NCBI GenBank assembly: GCA_030154445.1
Contig: JAGUQW010000002.1
Span: forward strand, 248,001-312,000
Length of the DNA stretch: 64,000 bases
Reading direction: 5' to 3'
From: Spirochaetota bacterium
GTDB taxonomy: Bacteria; Spirochaetota; Brevinematia; Brevinematales; Brevinemataceae
Part shown: one piece after another, positions 36,902 through 43,970 of the stretch
How positions within the stretch are numbered: the stretch's first letter is position 1
Layout of the letters: each line of letters starts with the position of its first letter
Program-made: the position numbers and the translations under genes
The notes under the pieces: model-generated
What the model was told of the DNA's origin: nothing
Database searches by the model: none
Seen by the model: only the letters and a program-made list of their open reading frames with translations

Positions 36902-36928
36902 TTAATTAAATATTTTATAGGAGGATAT

Positions 36929-38185
36929 ATGACTACTGCTACATATTCAGATAAAATCTTACAAGAATTTCCTTATGCAGATAAAGAAAAGCTAAGTAGA
37001 AAAATAATGATACATTTTCTTATTGCATTAATGTTTCCTATTGGAGCAGGTTTTTATTTTTTTGGTTTAGCTATGGTGAGAACAGCTGTAGCTTGTGTAG
37101 CTTTTTCAGTATTAACAGAATTTGTCTTGAATAAAATTATGCATAAAGAATCTACTTTGAGTGATTTGACAGCTATAGCAACAGGATTAGTAATTGCTAT
37201 AAATATGAGACCTGGTTTGGGATTGTACCCTCTGTTACTAACAAATATTGTTGGAATAGCTATAGGTAAAATTATTTTTGGTGGTGTTGGATTTAATCCT
37301 ATAAATCCTGCCGTAGTAGGAAGATTACTGCCTGTTGCTGGTTTTCCTGGATTGTGGGCAACTTCAATTCGACCAACTATTCCAAATCTAATGGAATATG
37401 CCGGATTAACATATTGGGAAGCAACTCAATATACATTTGTTAAAAATGTAAAGACACTTCCTTTCTACAACAAAGTTGTAGCAGCACAACCTGCTCACGC
37501 GCCATATTCATTTACAACAGAGCTAAACACATCATACGATGTTCTTTCTGGAACAACATATTTGGAAACAGTTAAAAATTGGTATAAAAGTGGAGTAATG
37601 CCAGAAGGTATGGAAAATCTTACTGAATTTTTTGATTATTGGACTTTATTTATTGGAAATATGCCGGGAACATTAGGTGAAACTTCAAAACTTGCTATTT
37701 TATTAGGATTTCTTTACTTAGTAATTACAAGAGTTATATCACCTTTAGTTCCTTCATTAATCGTTCTTTTTATGGGTATTTTTGGTTGGATTTTTGCATC
37801 AACTCGTATAGGACCGTCTACAATAGGCCCTATGGGACTTTTTGCAGGAGATCCATTGATATGGATTTTAGCAGGTGGAGCAATGTTAGGTTGTGTTTAC
37901 ATGGAAACTGATCCTGTTAGTTCTCCTCGTACTATACAGGCAAAAATTTTGTATTCTCTATTATTTGTAAGTATTGTAACATCTATTCGATTAGTTTTTT
38001 CTTATCCAGAAGGTGTGTCTTTTGCTTTGTTAAGTTCCAATTTGATAATTCCATTCATTGATCAATTGTGTAATCCGAAACACAAATATGCACAACAAAT
38101 CAAACAAATTTTGATAACACTTGCTATTATCTCAGTTGTTTTTTTAACTGGAATCTTTGTTTATAAATTTTTTTTTAATACCTAA
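36929..38185 (+). CDS. rnfD: Electron transport complex subunit RnfD
   Basis: 418 aa, longer than typical RnfD (about 350) because of an insertion around residues 160-230. Family blocks: ATGLVIAINMRPGLGLYPLL, VGFNPINPAVVGRLLPVAGF, LGETSKLAILLGFLYLVITR and METDPVSSPRTIQAKI. SGTTYL (Ser207-Tyr211) lies in the periplasmic loop at the place of the FMN-accepting Thr, probably Thr210. About ten membrane helices. Some features recall NqrB, to which RnfD is homologous, but the neighbours and motifs fit Rnf. AGGAGG precedes the ATG. Confidence 0.88.
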   Translation: MTTATYSDKILQEFPYADKEKLSRKIMIHFLIALMFPIGAGFYFFGLAMVRTAVACVAFSVLTEFVLNKIMHKESTLSDLTAIATGLVIAINMRPGLGLYPLLLTNIVGIAIGKIIFGGVGFNPINPAVVGRLLPVAGFPGLWATSIRPTIPNLMEYAGLTYWEATQYTFVKNVKTLPFYNKVVAAQPAHAPYSFTTELNTSYDVLSGTTYLETVKNWYKSGVMPEGMENLTEFFDYWTLFIGNMPGTLGETSKLAILLGFLYLVITRVISPLVPSLIVLFMGIFGWIFASTRIGPSTIGPMGLFAGDPLIWILAGGAMLGCVYMETDPVSSPRTIQAKILYSLLFVSIVTSIRLVFSYPEGVSFALLSSNLIIPFIDQLCNPKHKYAQQIKQILITLAIISVVFLTGIFVYKFFFNT

Positions 38186-38216
38186 TCTGTAAGTATAAAA
38201 GTTATATATGCGATCT

Positions 38217-38242
38217 AATATCCCTTATACTTAAAGGATATT
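38217..38242 (+). other. Hairpin in the rnfD-rnfG spacer
   Basis: AATATCC (38217-38223) pairs with GGATATT (38236-38242), followed by a short T-run. A competing repeat, AAGTATAA (38191-38198) with TTATACTT (38225-38232), would exclude it. The 109-bp spacer is unusually long for this cluster; an attenuator or partial terminator is possible. Confidence 0.35.
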
Positions 38243-38294
38243 TTCAGATAAATTTGTAAATAAATAATAAAAATAATAATAAAAAGGAAAAAAA

Positions 38295-38921
38295 ATGTTA
38301 AAAGATGCTCCAATTGGTTCACCTATTTTTCATATATGGAATGTGCTATATCTAACTATATTTTCTAGTATAATGGCTTTTGGTGTTTTATTTGTATATT
38401 ATATAACATATCAGCCACCAAATCCTTTAGCAGATGTTCAATTAATGTTAGGTGATAGTTTAAGGTTATATAACATTGAACAAAAGAATATGATCAAAGA
38501 AGAAACACTTGCACTTAATATTATGGATCAAACATCAATAAATATTTATTTTGAAACTCCAGAATTATTAAGATTTTATATAACAGACAAAGTTACAGGA
38601 GAGCCTGTAATGACAGTTTTTTCTGTTTCTTCTGGTGGTTTTGGAGGATCTGTCCGTGCTTTAGTTGGTACGGATGGTAATAAAGTGCTTGCTATGCGTG
38701 TATTAGATGTTACTACAGAAACAGCAGGTTTAGGGCAACGAGTAGCTGAATTTGGTTTCCAACGTCAATTTATTAACAAGACTTTAGATGAACTACCTAT
38801 AGATAGAACAGAGTGGGATTCAAAGGGAATAGATATGATTTCAGGAGCTACTTTTAGTTCGTCAGCTATAGTTGATAATATTGACAAAGCTTTTAATCTT
38901 TATCAAATGGGAGAAAACTAA
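38295..38921 (+). CDS. rnfG: Electron transport complex subunit RnfG
   Basis: 208 aa. One N-terminal membrane helix (about 13-35), then a periplasmic FMN-binding domain ending in the flavinylation motif SGAT (Ser183-Thr186) in DMISGATFSSSAIVDNI. GSVRALVGTDGNKVLAMRVL and TTETAGLGQRVAEFGFQRQF match the conserved FMN-domain core. It transfers electrons on the periplasmic side of the Rnf complex. Its stop overlaps the rnfE start. Confidence 0.92.
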   Translation: MLKDAPIGSPIFHIWNVLYLTIFSSIMAFGVLFVYYITYQPPNPLADVQLMLGDSLRLYNIEQKNMIKEETLALNIMDQTSINIYFETPELLRFYITDKVTGEPVMTVFSVSSGGFGGSVRALVGTDGNKVLAMRVLDVTTETAGLGQRVAEFGFQRQFINKTLDELPIDRTEWDSKGIDMISGATFSSSAIVDNIDKAFNLYQMGEN

Positions 38922-39745
38922 TGAATAAACAAAATGACACCCCTTCTTCATGGTCAGAATTAGAAAAAGGTTTTTTAGCACAAAATCCAGTATTTGTATT
39001 ATTAATAGGTTTGTGTTCTTCATTAGCAGTATCTACAAATGTTTCTAGTGCATTGGCTATGGGATTAGCAGCCTTATCAGTTCTTGTTTGTTCTAATATT
39101 ATTATCTCACTATGTCGTAATATTATTCCTCCAGCTGTTCGTGTTCCTGCTTTTATTATTGGTATCGCTGGATTTACAACAATAATTGAAATATTAATGA
39201 AATATTATGCTCCAACTCTATATGGAGTACTAGGAGTTTACCTACCTTTAATTGTTGTAAATTGTATTATTTTAGGAAGAGCAGAATCTTTTGCGAGTAA
39301 AAATACAGTTTGGAAATCTACTCTTGATGGTTTAGGTATGGGTTTAGGTTATACTGCAGCTCTAGTATCCATTGCAATTCTTAGAGAATTATTAGGTAAT
39401 GGAACTTTATCTTTTCAAATGGCAGAAGATATAGGTATTGTTTTGAATTTTACCCATCCTGTGGTGCAAGATATAACTAATCCAATAATAAATGTAGTGA
39501 ACGTTTTTGGTACACCAACACCAATTAATCAAGCTCTAAAAGAACAATATTTAACAATATTTAATATAGTTCATATTATTCCTGAGCCTCTTCAATTAAT
39601 GAAACTACCTCCTGGAGGATTTTTAGTAATGGGAATTTATCTTGCTATTTTACAACAGTTTACTATTGTGAAATCAAAGAAGAAAGTAGCAGCCTTGAAA
39701 GCTGCAGCAGTTGCAAAAAAAGTAGAAGCAAGTAAAGGAGTATAA
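38921..39745 (+). CDS. rnfE: Electron transport complex subunit RnfE
   Basis: 274 aa, six membrane helices. LEKGFLAQNPVFVLLIGLCS is the conserved start, VYLPLIVVNCIILGRAESFA carries the Cys that with RnfA holds the intramembrane Fe-S cluster, and LDGLGMGLGYTAALVSIAIL follows. Between helices 5 and 6 there is an insertion (about 170-215), and the C-terminus has an Ala/Lys-rich tail (KKKVAALKAAAVAKKVEASK) not usual in the family. It overlaps rnfG by 1 nt and lies 2 nt before rnfA. Confidence 0.92.
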   Translation: MNKQNDTPSSWSELEKGFLAQNPVFVLLIGLCSSLAVSTNVSSALAMGLAALSVLVCSNIIISLCRNIIPPAVRVPAFIIGIAGFTTIIEILMKYYAPTLYGVLGVYLPLIVVNCIILGRAESFASKNTVWKSTLDGLGMGLGYTAALVSIAILRELLGNGTLSFQMAEDIGIVLNFTHPVVQDITNPIINVVNVFGTPTPINQALKEQYLTIFNIVHIIPEPLQLMKLPPGGFLVMGIYLAILQQFTIVKSKKKVAALKAAAVAKKVEASKGV

Positions 39746-39747
39746 AA

Positions 39748-40335
39748 ATGGCTGAATCATCATATTTTATAATATTTATTACTGCTATTTTAAGTGGAAA
39801 CATGGTTTTTGCTAAATTTTTAGGTCTTTGTCCTTTTTTTGGTATAACTAATAAAATGGAAGATGCTGTAGGAATGGGATTAGCTGTTATATGTGTTCAA
39901 ATGGTAACAGTATTACTAACATGGCCTCTATATCATTTAGTGCTATTACCTTTAGGGTTGGAAGTGTTAAAAACAATGATGTTTATTCTTGTTATTGCTT
40001 CTTGTGTTCAAATGTTAGAGGCAATTATGAAAAAAATTACACCTAAACTTTATAAAAACTTAGGCGTATTTTTACCATTAATTACTACAAATTGTATTAT
40101 TTTAGGAATAGCACTGATTATTATTTCTGAAAAATTAGATTTTGGAAGAGCTTTGTGGTACGCATTTTGTGCTTCTTTAGGATTTATGTTTGCTCTAGTG
40201 TTGATGACAGCCATCCGTGATAAAGTTAAAAATGCACCAATACCAAAAGCTATACAAGGAGCTCCTTTAGCATTTTTTATTGCTACAATTATATCTATAG
40301 CATTTATTGGATTTGGTGGATTTGCAATAAATTAA
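39748..40335 (+). CDS. rnfA: Electron transport complex subunit RnfA
   Basis: 195 aa, six membrane helices. NMVFAKFLGLCPFFGITNKM and VFLPLITTNCIILGIALIII carry the two Cys-containing half-helix motifs shared with NqrE. With RnfE it forms the inverted-repeat core that carries a [2Fe-2S] cluster in the membrane. Adjacent to rnfE (2 nt). Confidence 0.93.
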   Translation: MAESSYFIIFITAILSGNMVFAKFLGLCPFFGITNKMEDAVGMGLAVICVQMVTVLLTWPLYHLVLLPLGLEVLKTMMFILVIASCVQMLEAIMKKITPKLYKNLGVFLPLITTNCIILGIALIIISEKLDFGRALWYAFCASLGFMFALVLMTAIRDKVKNAPIPKAIQGAPLAFFIATIISIAFIGFGGFAIN

Positions 40336-40361
40336 ATATATTATAAATAACAGGAGTTTTT

Positions 40362-40565
40362 ATGATTATACCAGTACATATTATTTATAATTTATTAGGG
40401 ATAGCAAGTTTTTTTAGTGTTTGTGCATTTATTTTTTCTTGGAGTGCTGCTAAAGGTATAAAAATTCAATCCTGTAAAGGTGATAGTGGTATGTGTGGTT
40501 GTGATGGACAAGAACACAAGCATAATACGACAGCTGAAAAAATATTAGCATTAATTAAAGAGTAG
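40362..40565 (+). CDS. Small cysteine-rich membrane protein, NqrM (DUF539)-like
   Basis: 67 aa. One membrane helix (about 5-28) is followed by a short cytoplasmic tail with Cys38, Cys45 and Cys47 in IQSCKGDSGMCGCDGQEHKH, plus Cys21 within the helix. This layout, a helix then a basic/Ile stretch and C-x(6)-C-x-C, resembles NqrM, the small iron-delivery factor needed to insert the intramembrane Fe-S centre between NqrD and NqrE. RnfA and RnfE are the homologues of NqrE and NqrD and lie directly upstream. AGGAG precedes the ATG. The similarity is weak in sequence, so FeoB-associated Cys-rich proteins remain an alternative. Confidence 0.6.
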   Translation: MIIPVHIIYNLLGIASFFSVCAFIFSWSAAKGIKIQSCKGDSGMCGCDGQEHKHNTTAEKILALIKE

Positions 40566-40577
40566 AAGGAGATAAAT

Positions 40578-40865
40578 ATGGATATTTCTATTGTAATAGT
40601 AGGAACTATTGTTCTTAGTGGAACAGCATTGATATTAGGTCTGGCAATTTCATTTGTAACACAATTATTTTATGTGGAAATAGATCCGCGTATTGATCAG
40701 CTTTACAATATTTTACCACATTTTAATTGTGGAGCTTGTGGACATCCTGGTTGTGTACCTTATGCAGAATCTATTATAAATGATAATGAACAAACAAATA
40801 AATGTAAACCAGGTGGAGCTAAAGTAGCTGCTCAAATAGTAGAATTTTTAAATTCTAATAAATAA
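40578..40865 (+). CDS. rnfB: Minimal RnfB (membrane anchor plus one Fe-S domain)
   Basis: 95 aa. One N-terminal membrane helix (about 5-30), then a single 4Fe-4S domain with Cys51, Cys54, Cys59 and Cys76 (NCGACGHPGC, then CKPGG), the signature of the RnfB N-terminal domain. Normal RnfB is about 180-330 aa and carries at least two further ferredoxin-type [4Fe-4S] clusters; these are absent here and the frame ends cleanly at a stop followed by a hairpin. No rnfC lies in the cluster. Electron entry must therefore differ or use proteins encoded elsewhere. Confidence 0.82.
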   Translation: MDISIVIVGTIVLSGTALILGLAISFVTQLFYVEIDPRIDQLYNILPHFNCGACGHPGCVPYAESIINDNEQTNKCKPGGAKVAAQIVEFLNSNK

Positions 40866-40873
40866 ATAAATAT

Positions 40874-40900
40874 TCTCTCTACTATATGATAGAGAGATTT
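40874..40900 (+). terminator. Terminator after the rnf cluster
   Basis: 8-bp stem (40874-40881 with 40890-40897), 8-nt loop, followed by a T-rich tract. Confidence 0.6.
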
Positions 40901-40932
40901 TTATTTATTAGAGATTTTTATTGAGGAATATA

Positions 40933-41877
40933 ATGAATGAAAAGTCTTCTAGAAATAAAACAATAATTATAACAGAAGAAGATAGGCTAAGTTTAGAAAA
41001 AAATATCTTAAGAGAAGATGGTGAATTTTCTATAAAAAATATCACTAATAAAATAATTTTAGGAGATATATTAGCTATAATATCTAAATTACCTAAAAAT
41101 TTTATAGATTTATTAATTATTGATCCACCTTATAATCTTTCAAAAAATTATCATGGAAATAAATTTCAAGAAAGATCTGAACAAGAGTATCTTGAATATT
41201 TGGACAGTTGGTTTGTCCAATTAATACCTTGTCTCAAATCAACTGCTTCTATATATGTCTGTTGTGACTGGAAATCTTCACAAGCTATTTATATGACAAT
41301 GTCTAAATATCTTATTATACAAAATAGAATTACATGGCAAAGAGAAAAGGGTAGAGGAGCAAAACAAAACTGGAAAAATGGAATGGAAGATATTTGGTTT
41401 GCTACTTTTTCTAAAAAGTATTATTTTAATATAGATGCTGTAAAAATAAAAAGAAAAGTTATAGCTCCTTATAAAAAAGATGGAGTTCCTAAAGATTGGA
41501 AAGAGACCAAAGATGGTAATTTTCGCTTAACTTATCCTTCTAATTTTTGGGATGATATATCTATTCCTTATTGGTCTATGCCTGAAAATACAGAACATCC
41601 CACACAAAAACCTGAAAAACTAATTGCAAAATTGATTCTAGCTAGTTCAGAAGAAGGAAATTTTGTATTTGATCCCTTTTTAGGGTCGGGTACAACAGCA
41701 GTGGTTGCTAAAAAATTAAATAGAATATATTCTGGAATAGAACAAAATATGGAATATTGTTTATTAAGTGAAAAAAGATTAAATAGAGTAGAAACTGATA
41801 AGTCCATTCAAGGTTATACAGGTGTTTTTTGGGAAAGAAATACAAAACCTGTAAAAGAAAAAAATAATATTGAATAG
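40933..41877 (+). CDS. DNA methyltransferase, beta-class N6-adenine/N4-cytosine type
   Basis: 314 aa from ATG 40933 with GAGG 6 nt upstream; a TTG at 40921 lies inside that site. The catalytic DPPY (Asp64-Tyr67, in LLIIDPPYNLS) precedes the AdoMet-binding FDPFLGSGTTAVVAKKL (about 250), the order of the beta class. TEHPTQKPEKLIAKLILASS is the conserved motif X region. No restriction endonuclease gene is adjacent, so it is a solitary methyltransferase, either regulatory or left from a restriction system. The recognition sequence cannot be read from the protein. The trxA promoter overlaps its 3' end. Confidence 0.88.
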   Translation: MNEKSSRNKTIIITEEDRLSLEKNILREDGEFSIKNITNKIILGDILAIISKLPKNFIDLLIIDPPYNLSKNYHGNKFQERSEQEYLEYLDSWFVQLIPCLKSTASIYVCCDWKSSQAIYMTMSKYLIIQNRITWQREKGRGAKQNWKNGMEDIWFATFSKKYYFNIDAVKIKRKVIAPYKKDGVPKDWKETKDGNFRLTYPSNFWDDISIPYWSMPENTEHPTQKPEKLIAKLILASSEEGNFVFDPFLGSGTTAVVAKKLNRIYSGIEQNMEYCLLSEKRLNRVETDKSIQGYTGVFWERNTKPVKEKNNIE

Positions 41878-41898
41878 CGATGATTTTTGTGTTATAAT
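41870..41898 (+). promoter_or_regulatory. Promoter of trxA
   Basis: TTGAAT (41870-41875), 17-nt spacer, perfect TATAAT (41893-41898), overlapping the stop of the methyltransferase gene. Confidence 0.68.
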
Positions 41899-41935
41899 TA
41901 ATTTTAGTAATAGCTATTATAAATAGGGGGCAAAT

Positions 41936-42262
41936 ATGTCAGATAAAGTAATTAAAGGAAATGATCAAAGTTTTGATAAAGAAATATCAGAATCAGCGAC
42001 TCCTGTATTTGTAGATTTTTGGGCTGATTGGTGTGCTCCATGTCGTATGATAGGGCCATTCATTGAACAAATTGCAAAAGAGTATGATGGTAAATTAAAA
42101 GTTATAAAATGTAATGTTGATGAATGTCCAGAAAGTGCAGCTAAATTTCAAGTATCTAGTATTCCAGCTTTATTACTTTTCAAAGATGGAAAATTAATAA
42201 AAACAACAACGGGTGCTCTTCCATTGGTACAAATGAAAGCTTTTGTAGAAGAAGCACTTTAA
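41936..42262 (+). CDS. trxA: Thioredoxin
   Basis: 108 aa, standard thioredoxin length. The redox motif is WCAPC (Cys33, Cys36) rather than WCGPC, a common variant. VDFWADWCAPCRMIGPFIEQ, KCNVDECPESAAKFQVSSIP with the cis-Pro, and LLFKDGKLIKTTTGAL are conserved. Reduces disulfides in cytoplasmic proteins. Thioredoxin reductase is not in the window. AGGGGG precedes the ATG. Confidence 0.93.
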   Translation: MSDKVIKGNDQSFDKEISESATPVFVDFWADWCAPCRMIGPFIEQIAKEYDGKLKVIKCNVDECPESAAKFQVSSIPALLLFKDGKLIKTTTGALPLVQMKAFVEEAL

Positions 42263-42291
42263 AACTTTATTTTTTTTTAAAAATATGTTAT

Positions 42292-42328
42292 AATAACTAG
42301 TTAGTTAATTCTAGCTAGTTATTTTTTT
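42292..42328 (+). terminator. Terminator between trxA and fabI
   Basis: 13-bp stem with one G-U pair (42292-42304 with 42311-42323), 6-nt loop, then a run of T residues. It overlaps a TATAAT (42289-42294) that has only a poor -35, so fabI may be transcribed partly by readthrough or from this weak promoter. Confidence 0.65.
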
Positions 42329-42340
42329 TAGGAGAGATCT

Positions 42341-43123
42341 ATGATTTTAAAAGATAAAGTTGCACTTGTTACAGGTGTTTTAAATGAAAGATCAATAGCA
42401 TATGCTATTGCAAAACAATTTAAAGAACAAGGGGCAACAGTTATTTTAAGTTATCAAGAAGGACTTCAAGATCGTGTTGAAAAAATTGGTGCAGATCTGG
42501 GAATTACAGATTTGTATGCTGTAGATGCTACTAAAGAAGATCAAATAGAATCAATGTTTCAGAGTATTGATAAAAAATACAAAGGAATAGATACGGTTGT
42601 TCATGCTATTGCCTTTGCTAAAAAAGAAGAATTAACTGGTGGTATTACAGAATCTACTTCGGAAGGATTTTTACTTGCTCAACAAATTTCATCATATACA
42701 CTTATTACTTTAGCAAAATATGCTGCCCCTCTTATGGAAAAAAGAGGGGGTGGATCAATACAAGCTTTGACTTATATTGGATCAACTCGTCCAATGCCTA
42801 ATTATAATGCTATGGGTGTTGCTAAAGCTTCTTTAGAATCTATAGTAAGATATTTAGCATTTGAATTAGGTTCAAAAAATATCCGTGTTAATTCTATTTC
42901 TCCTGGTCCAATTAATACTCTTGCTGCTAGAGGTATTACAGGATTTAAAGATATGTACAGAGGTGCTGTTGATTCTCAAGTATTAAAAAGAAATCTTACC
43001 CCAGAAGATGTTGCAGGAACAGCTGTGTTTTTGGCATCAGATTTAAGTACCATGGTTTCTGGTATGATAATGTTTGTTGATGGTGGTTTCCATTGTGGAA
43101 CTAGCTTTACAAATGAAAATTAA
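42341..43123 (+). CDS. fabI: Enoyl-[acyl-carrier-protein] reductase FabI
   Basis: 260 aa, short-chain dehydrogenase fold. The divergent nucleotide-binding loop GVLNERSIAYAIAKQ and the catalytic Tyr155-x6-Lys162 (NYNAMGVAKAS), rather than the Y-x3-K of ordinary members, identify FabI. It reduces the enoyl thioester in the last step of each fatty acid elongation cycle using NADH and is the triclosan target in other bacteria. GGAGAG precedes the ATG. Monocistronic with a terminator downstream. Confidence 0.93.
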   Translation: MILKDKVALVTGVLNERSIAYAIAKQFKEQGATVILSYQEGLQDRVEKIGADLGITDLYAVDATKEDQIESMFQSIDKKYKGIDTVVHAIAFAKKEELTGGITESTSEGFLLAQQISSYTLITLAKYAAPLMEKRGGGSIQALTYIGSTRPMPNYNAMGVAKASLESIVRYLAFELGSKNIRVNSISPGPINTLAARGITGFKDMYRGAVDSQVLKRNLTPEDVAGTAVFLASDLSTMVSGMIMFVDGGFHCGTSFTNEN

Positions 43124-43150
43124 ATAATAATAACTTTTTATAACGAATAT

Positions 43151-43186
43151 AATAAAAACATCCTACTATTTTAGGGTGTTTTTATT
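43151..43186 (+). terminator. Terminator after fabI
   Basis: 15-bp stem with one G-U pair (43151-43165 with 43172-43186), 6-nt loop. Confidence 0.8.
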
Positions 43187-43228
43187 TTACTAAAATCAAT
43201 AATATTTTAAAAACATATTATTAAATTC

Positions 43229-43257
43229 TTGACCAAAATTAAATAATAATATATAAT
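43229..43257 (+). promoter_or_regulatory. Promoter of the ExbB-like gene
   Basis: TTGACC (43229-43234), 17-nt spacer, perfect TATAAT (43252-43257), 34 bp before the start codon. Confidence 0.7.
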
Positions 43258-43291
43258 ATTGGAGGTATAATTAGCTAAAGGTGGTTGTAAT

Positions 43292-43936
43292 ATGGATTAT
43301 TTATTACAGGGTGGTTGGGTAATGTTTGTTATCGTACTTTTTTCCATAATTGCATTAGCAGTATTTTTTGAACGCTTGTTTTATTTGCATATAGTAGTGA
43401 ATAATGCAAATATTATTCGAAAAGAAATGCAAGAGCGATTTAGAGGGTTAAAGGTTGGTGAAGCAATTGCTATTTGTGATAATTATCCAGGAACAGCTTC
43501 TAATATTATTAGAGCTGGATTGAATATGGCTTCACGCTCTCGTGAAGAAATGGAAAAAGCAATGGATGATATTGCCAAATATGAATTACCTAATTTAAAT
43601 AAACATTTACCAATTCTTGCAACTATAGTTAATGTCTCTACATTATTAGGATTATTAGGAACTGTATTGGGTATGATTACTTCTACATCTGTTTTGGCAT
43701 CACAAGGCTTGGGTAATCCACAAGAATTAATAGGTGGGATTGCTCAAGCTCTGGTAACAACAGCTGCTGGATTGATTGTTTCTATACCAGCATTGATAGC
43801 TTACAATTATTTGATTGCAAAAATTGACAATATTATTATTAATATTGAATCAACGGCTACAGAATTAATTAAAGTTCTTAAACCAAATATTCTTACAGGA
43901 TTGAATTCAGCCTCAAATACATTAAAAAAATGGTGA
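43292..43936 (+). CDS. MotA/TolQ/ExbB-family proton channel protein
   Basis: 214 aa, three membrane helices (about 7-27, 105-130, 145-170). NLNKHLPILATIVNVSTLLG followed by LLGTVLGMI and GGIAQALVTTAAGLIVSIPA are diagnostic ExbB/TolQ blocks. It would form a proton-driven pentameric motor with ExbD/TolR-like partners to energise envelope processes. No ExbD-like gene follows; instead the next gene encodes a single-span PpiD-like protein. AAGGTGG precedes the ATG. Confidence 0.88.
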   Translation: MDYLLQGGWVMFVIVLFSIIALAVFFERLFYLHIVVNNANIIRKEMQERFRGLKVGEAIAICDNYPGTASNIIRAGLNMASRSREEMEKAMDDIAKYELPNLNKHLPILATIVNVSTLLGLLGTVLGMITSTSVLASQGLGNPQELIGGIAQALVTTAAGLIVSIPALIAYNYLIAKIDNIIINIESTATELIKVLKPNILTGLNSASNTLKKW

Positions 43937-43970
43937 TAATAAAATACAAAGTATAAGTAAGGGTGTAAGA

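Noticed and set aside
41936-42262. Altered thioredoxin active site WCAPC as a novelty
   Set aside because: This is a frequent natural variant of WCGPC.
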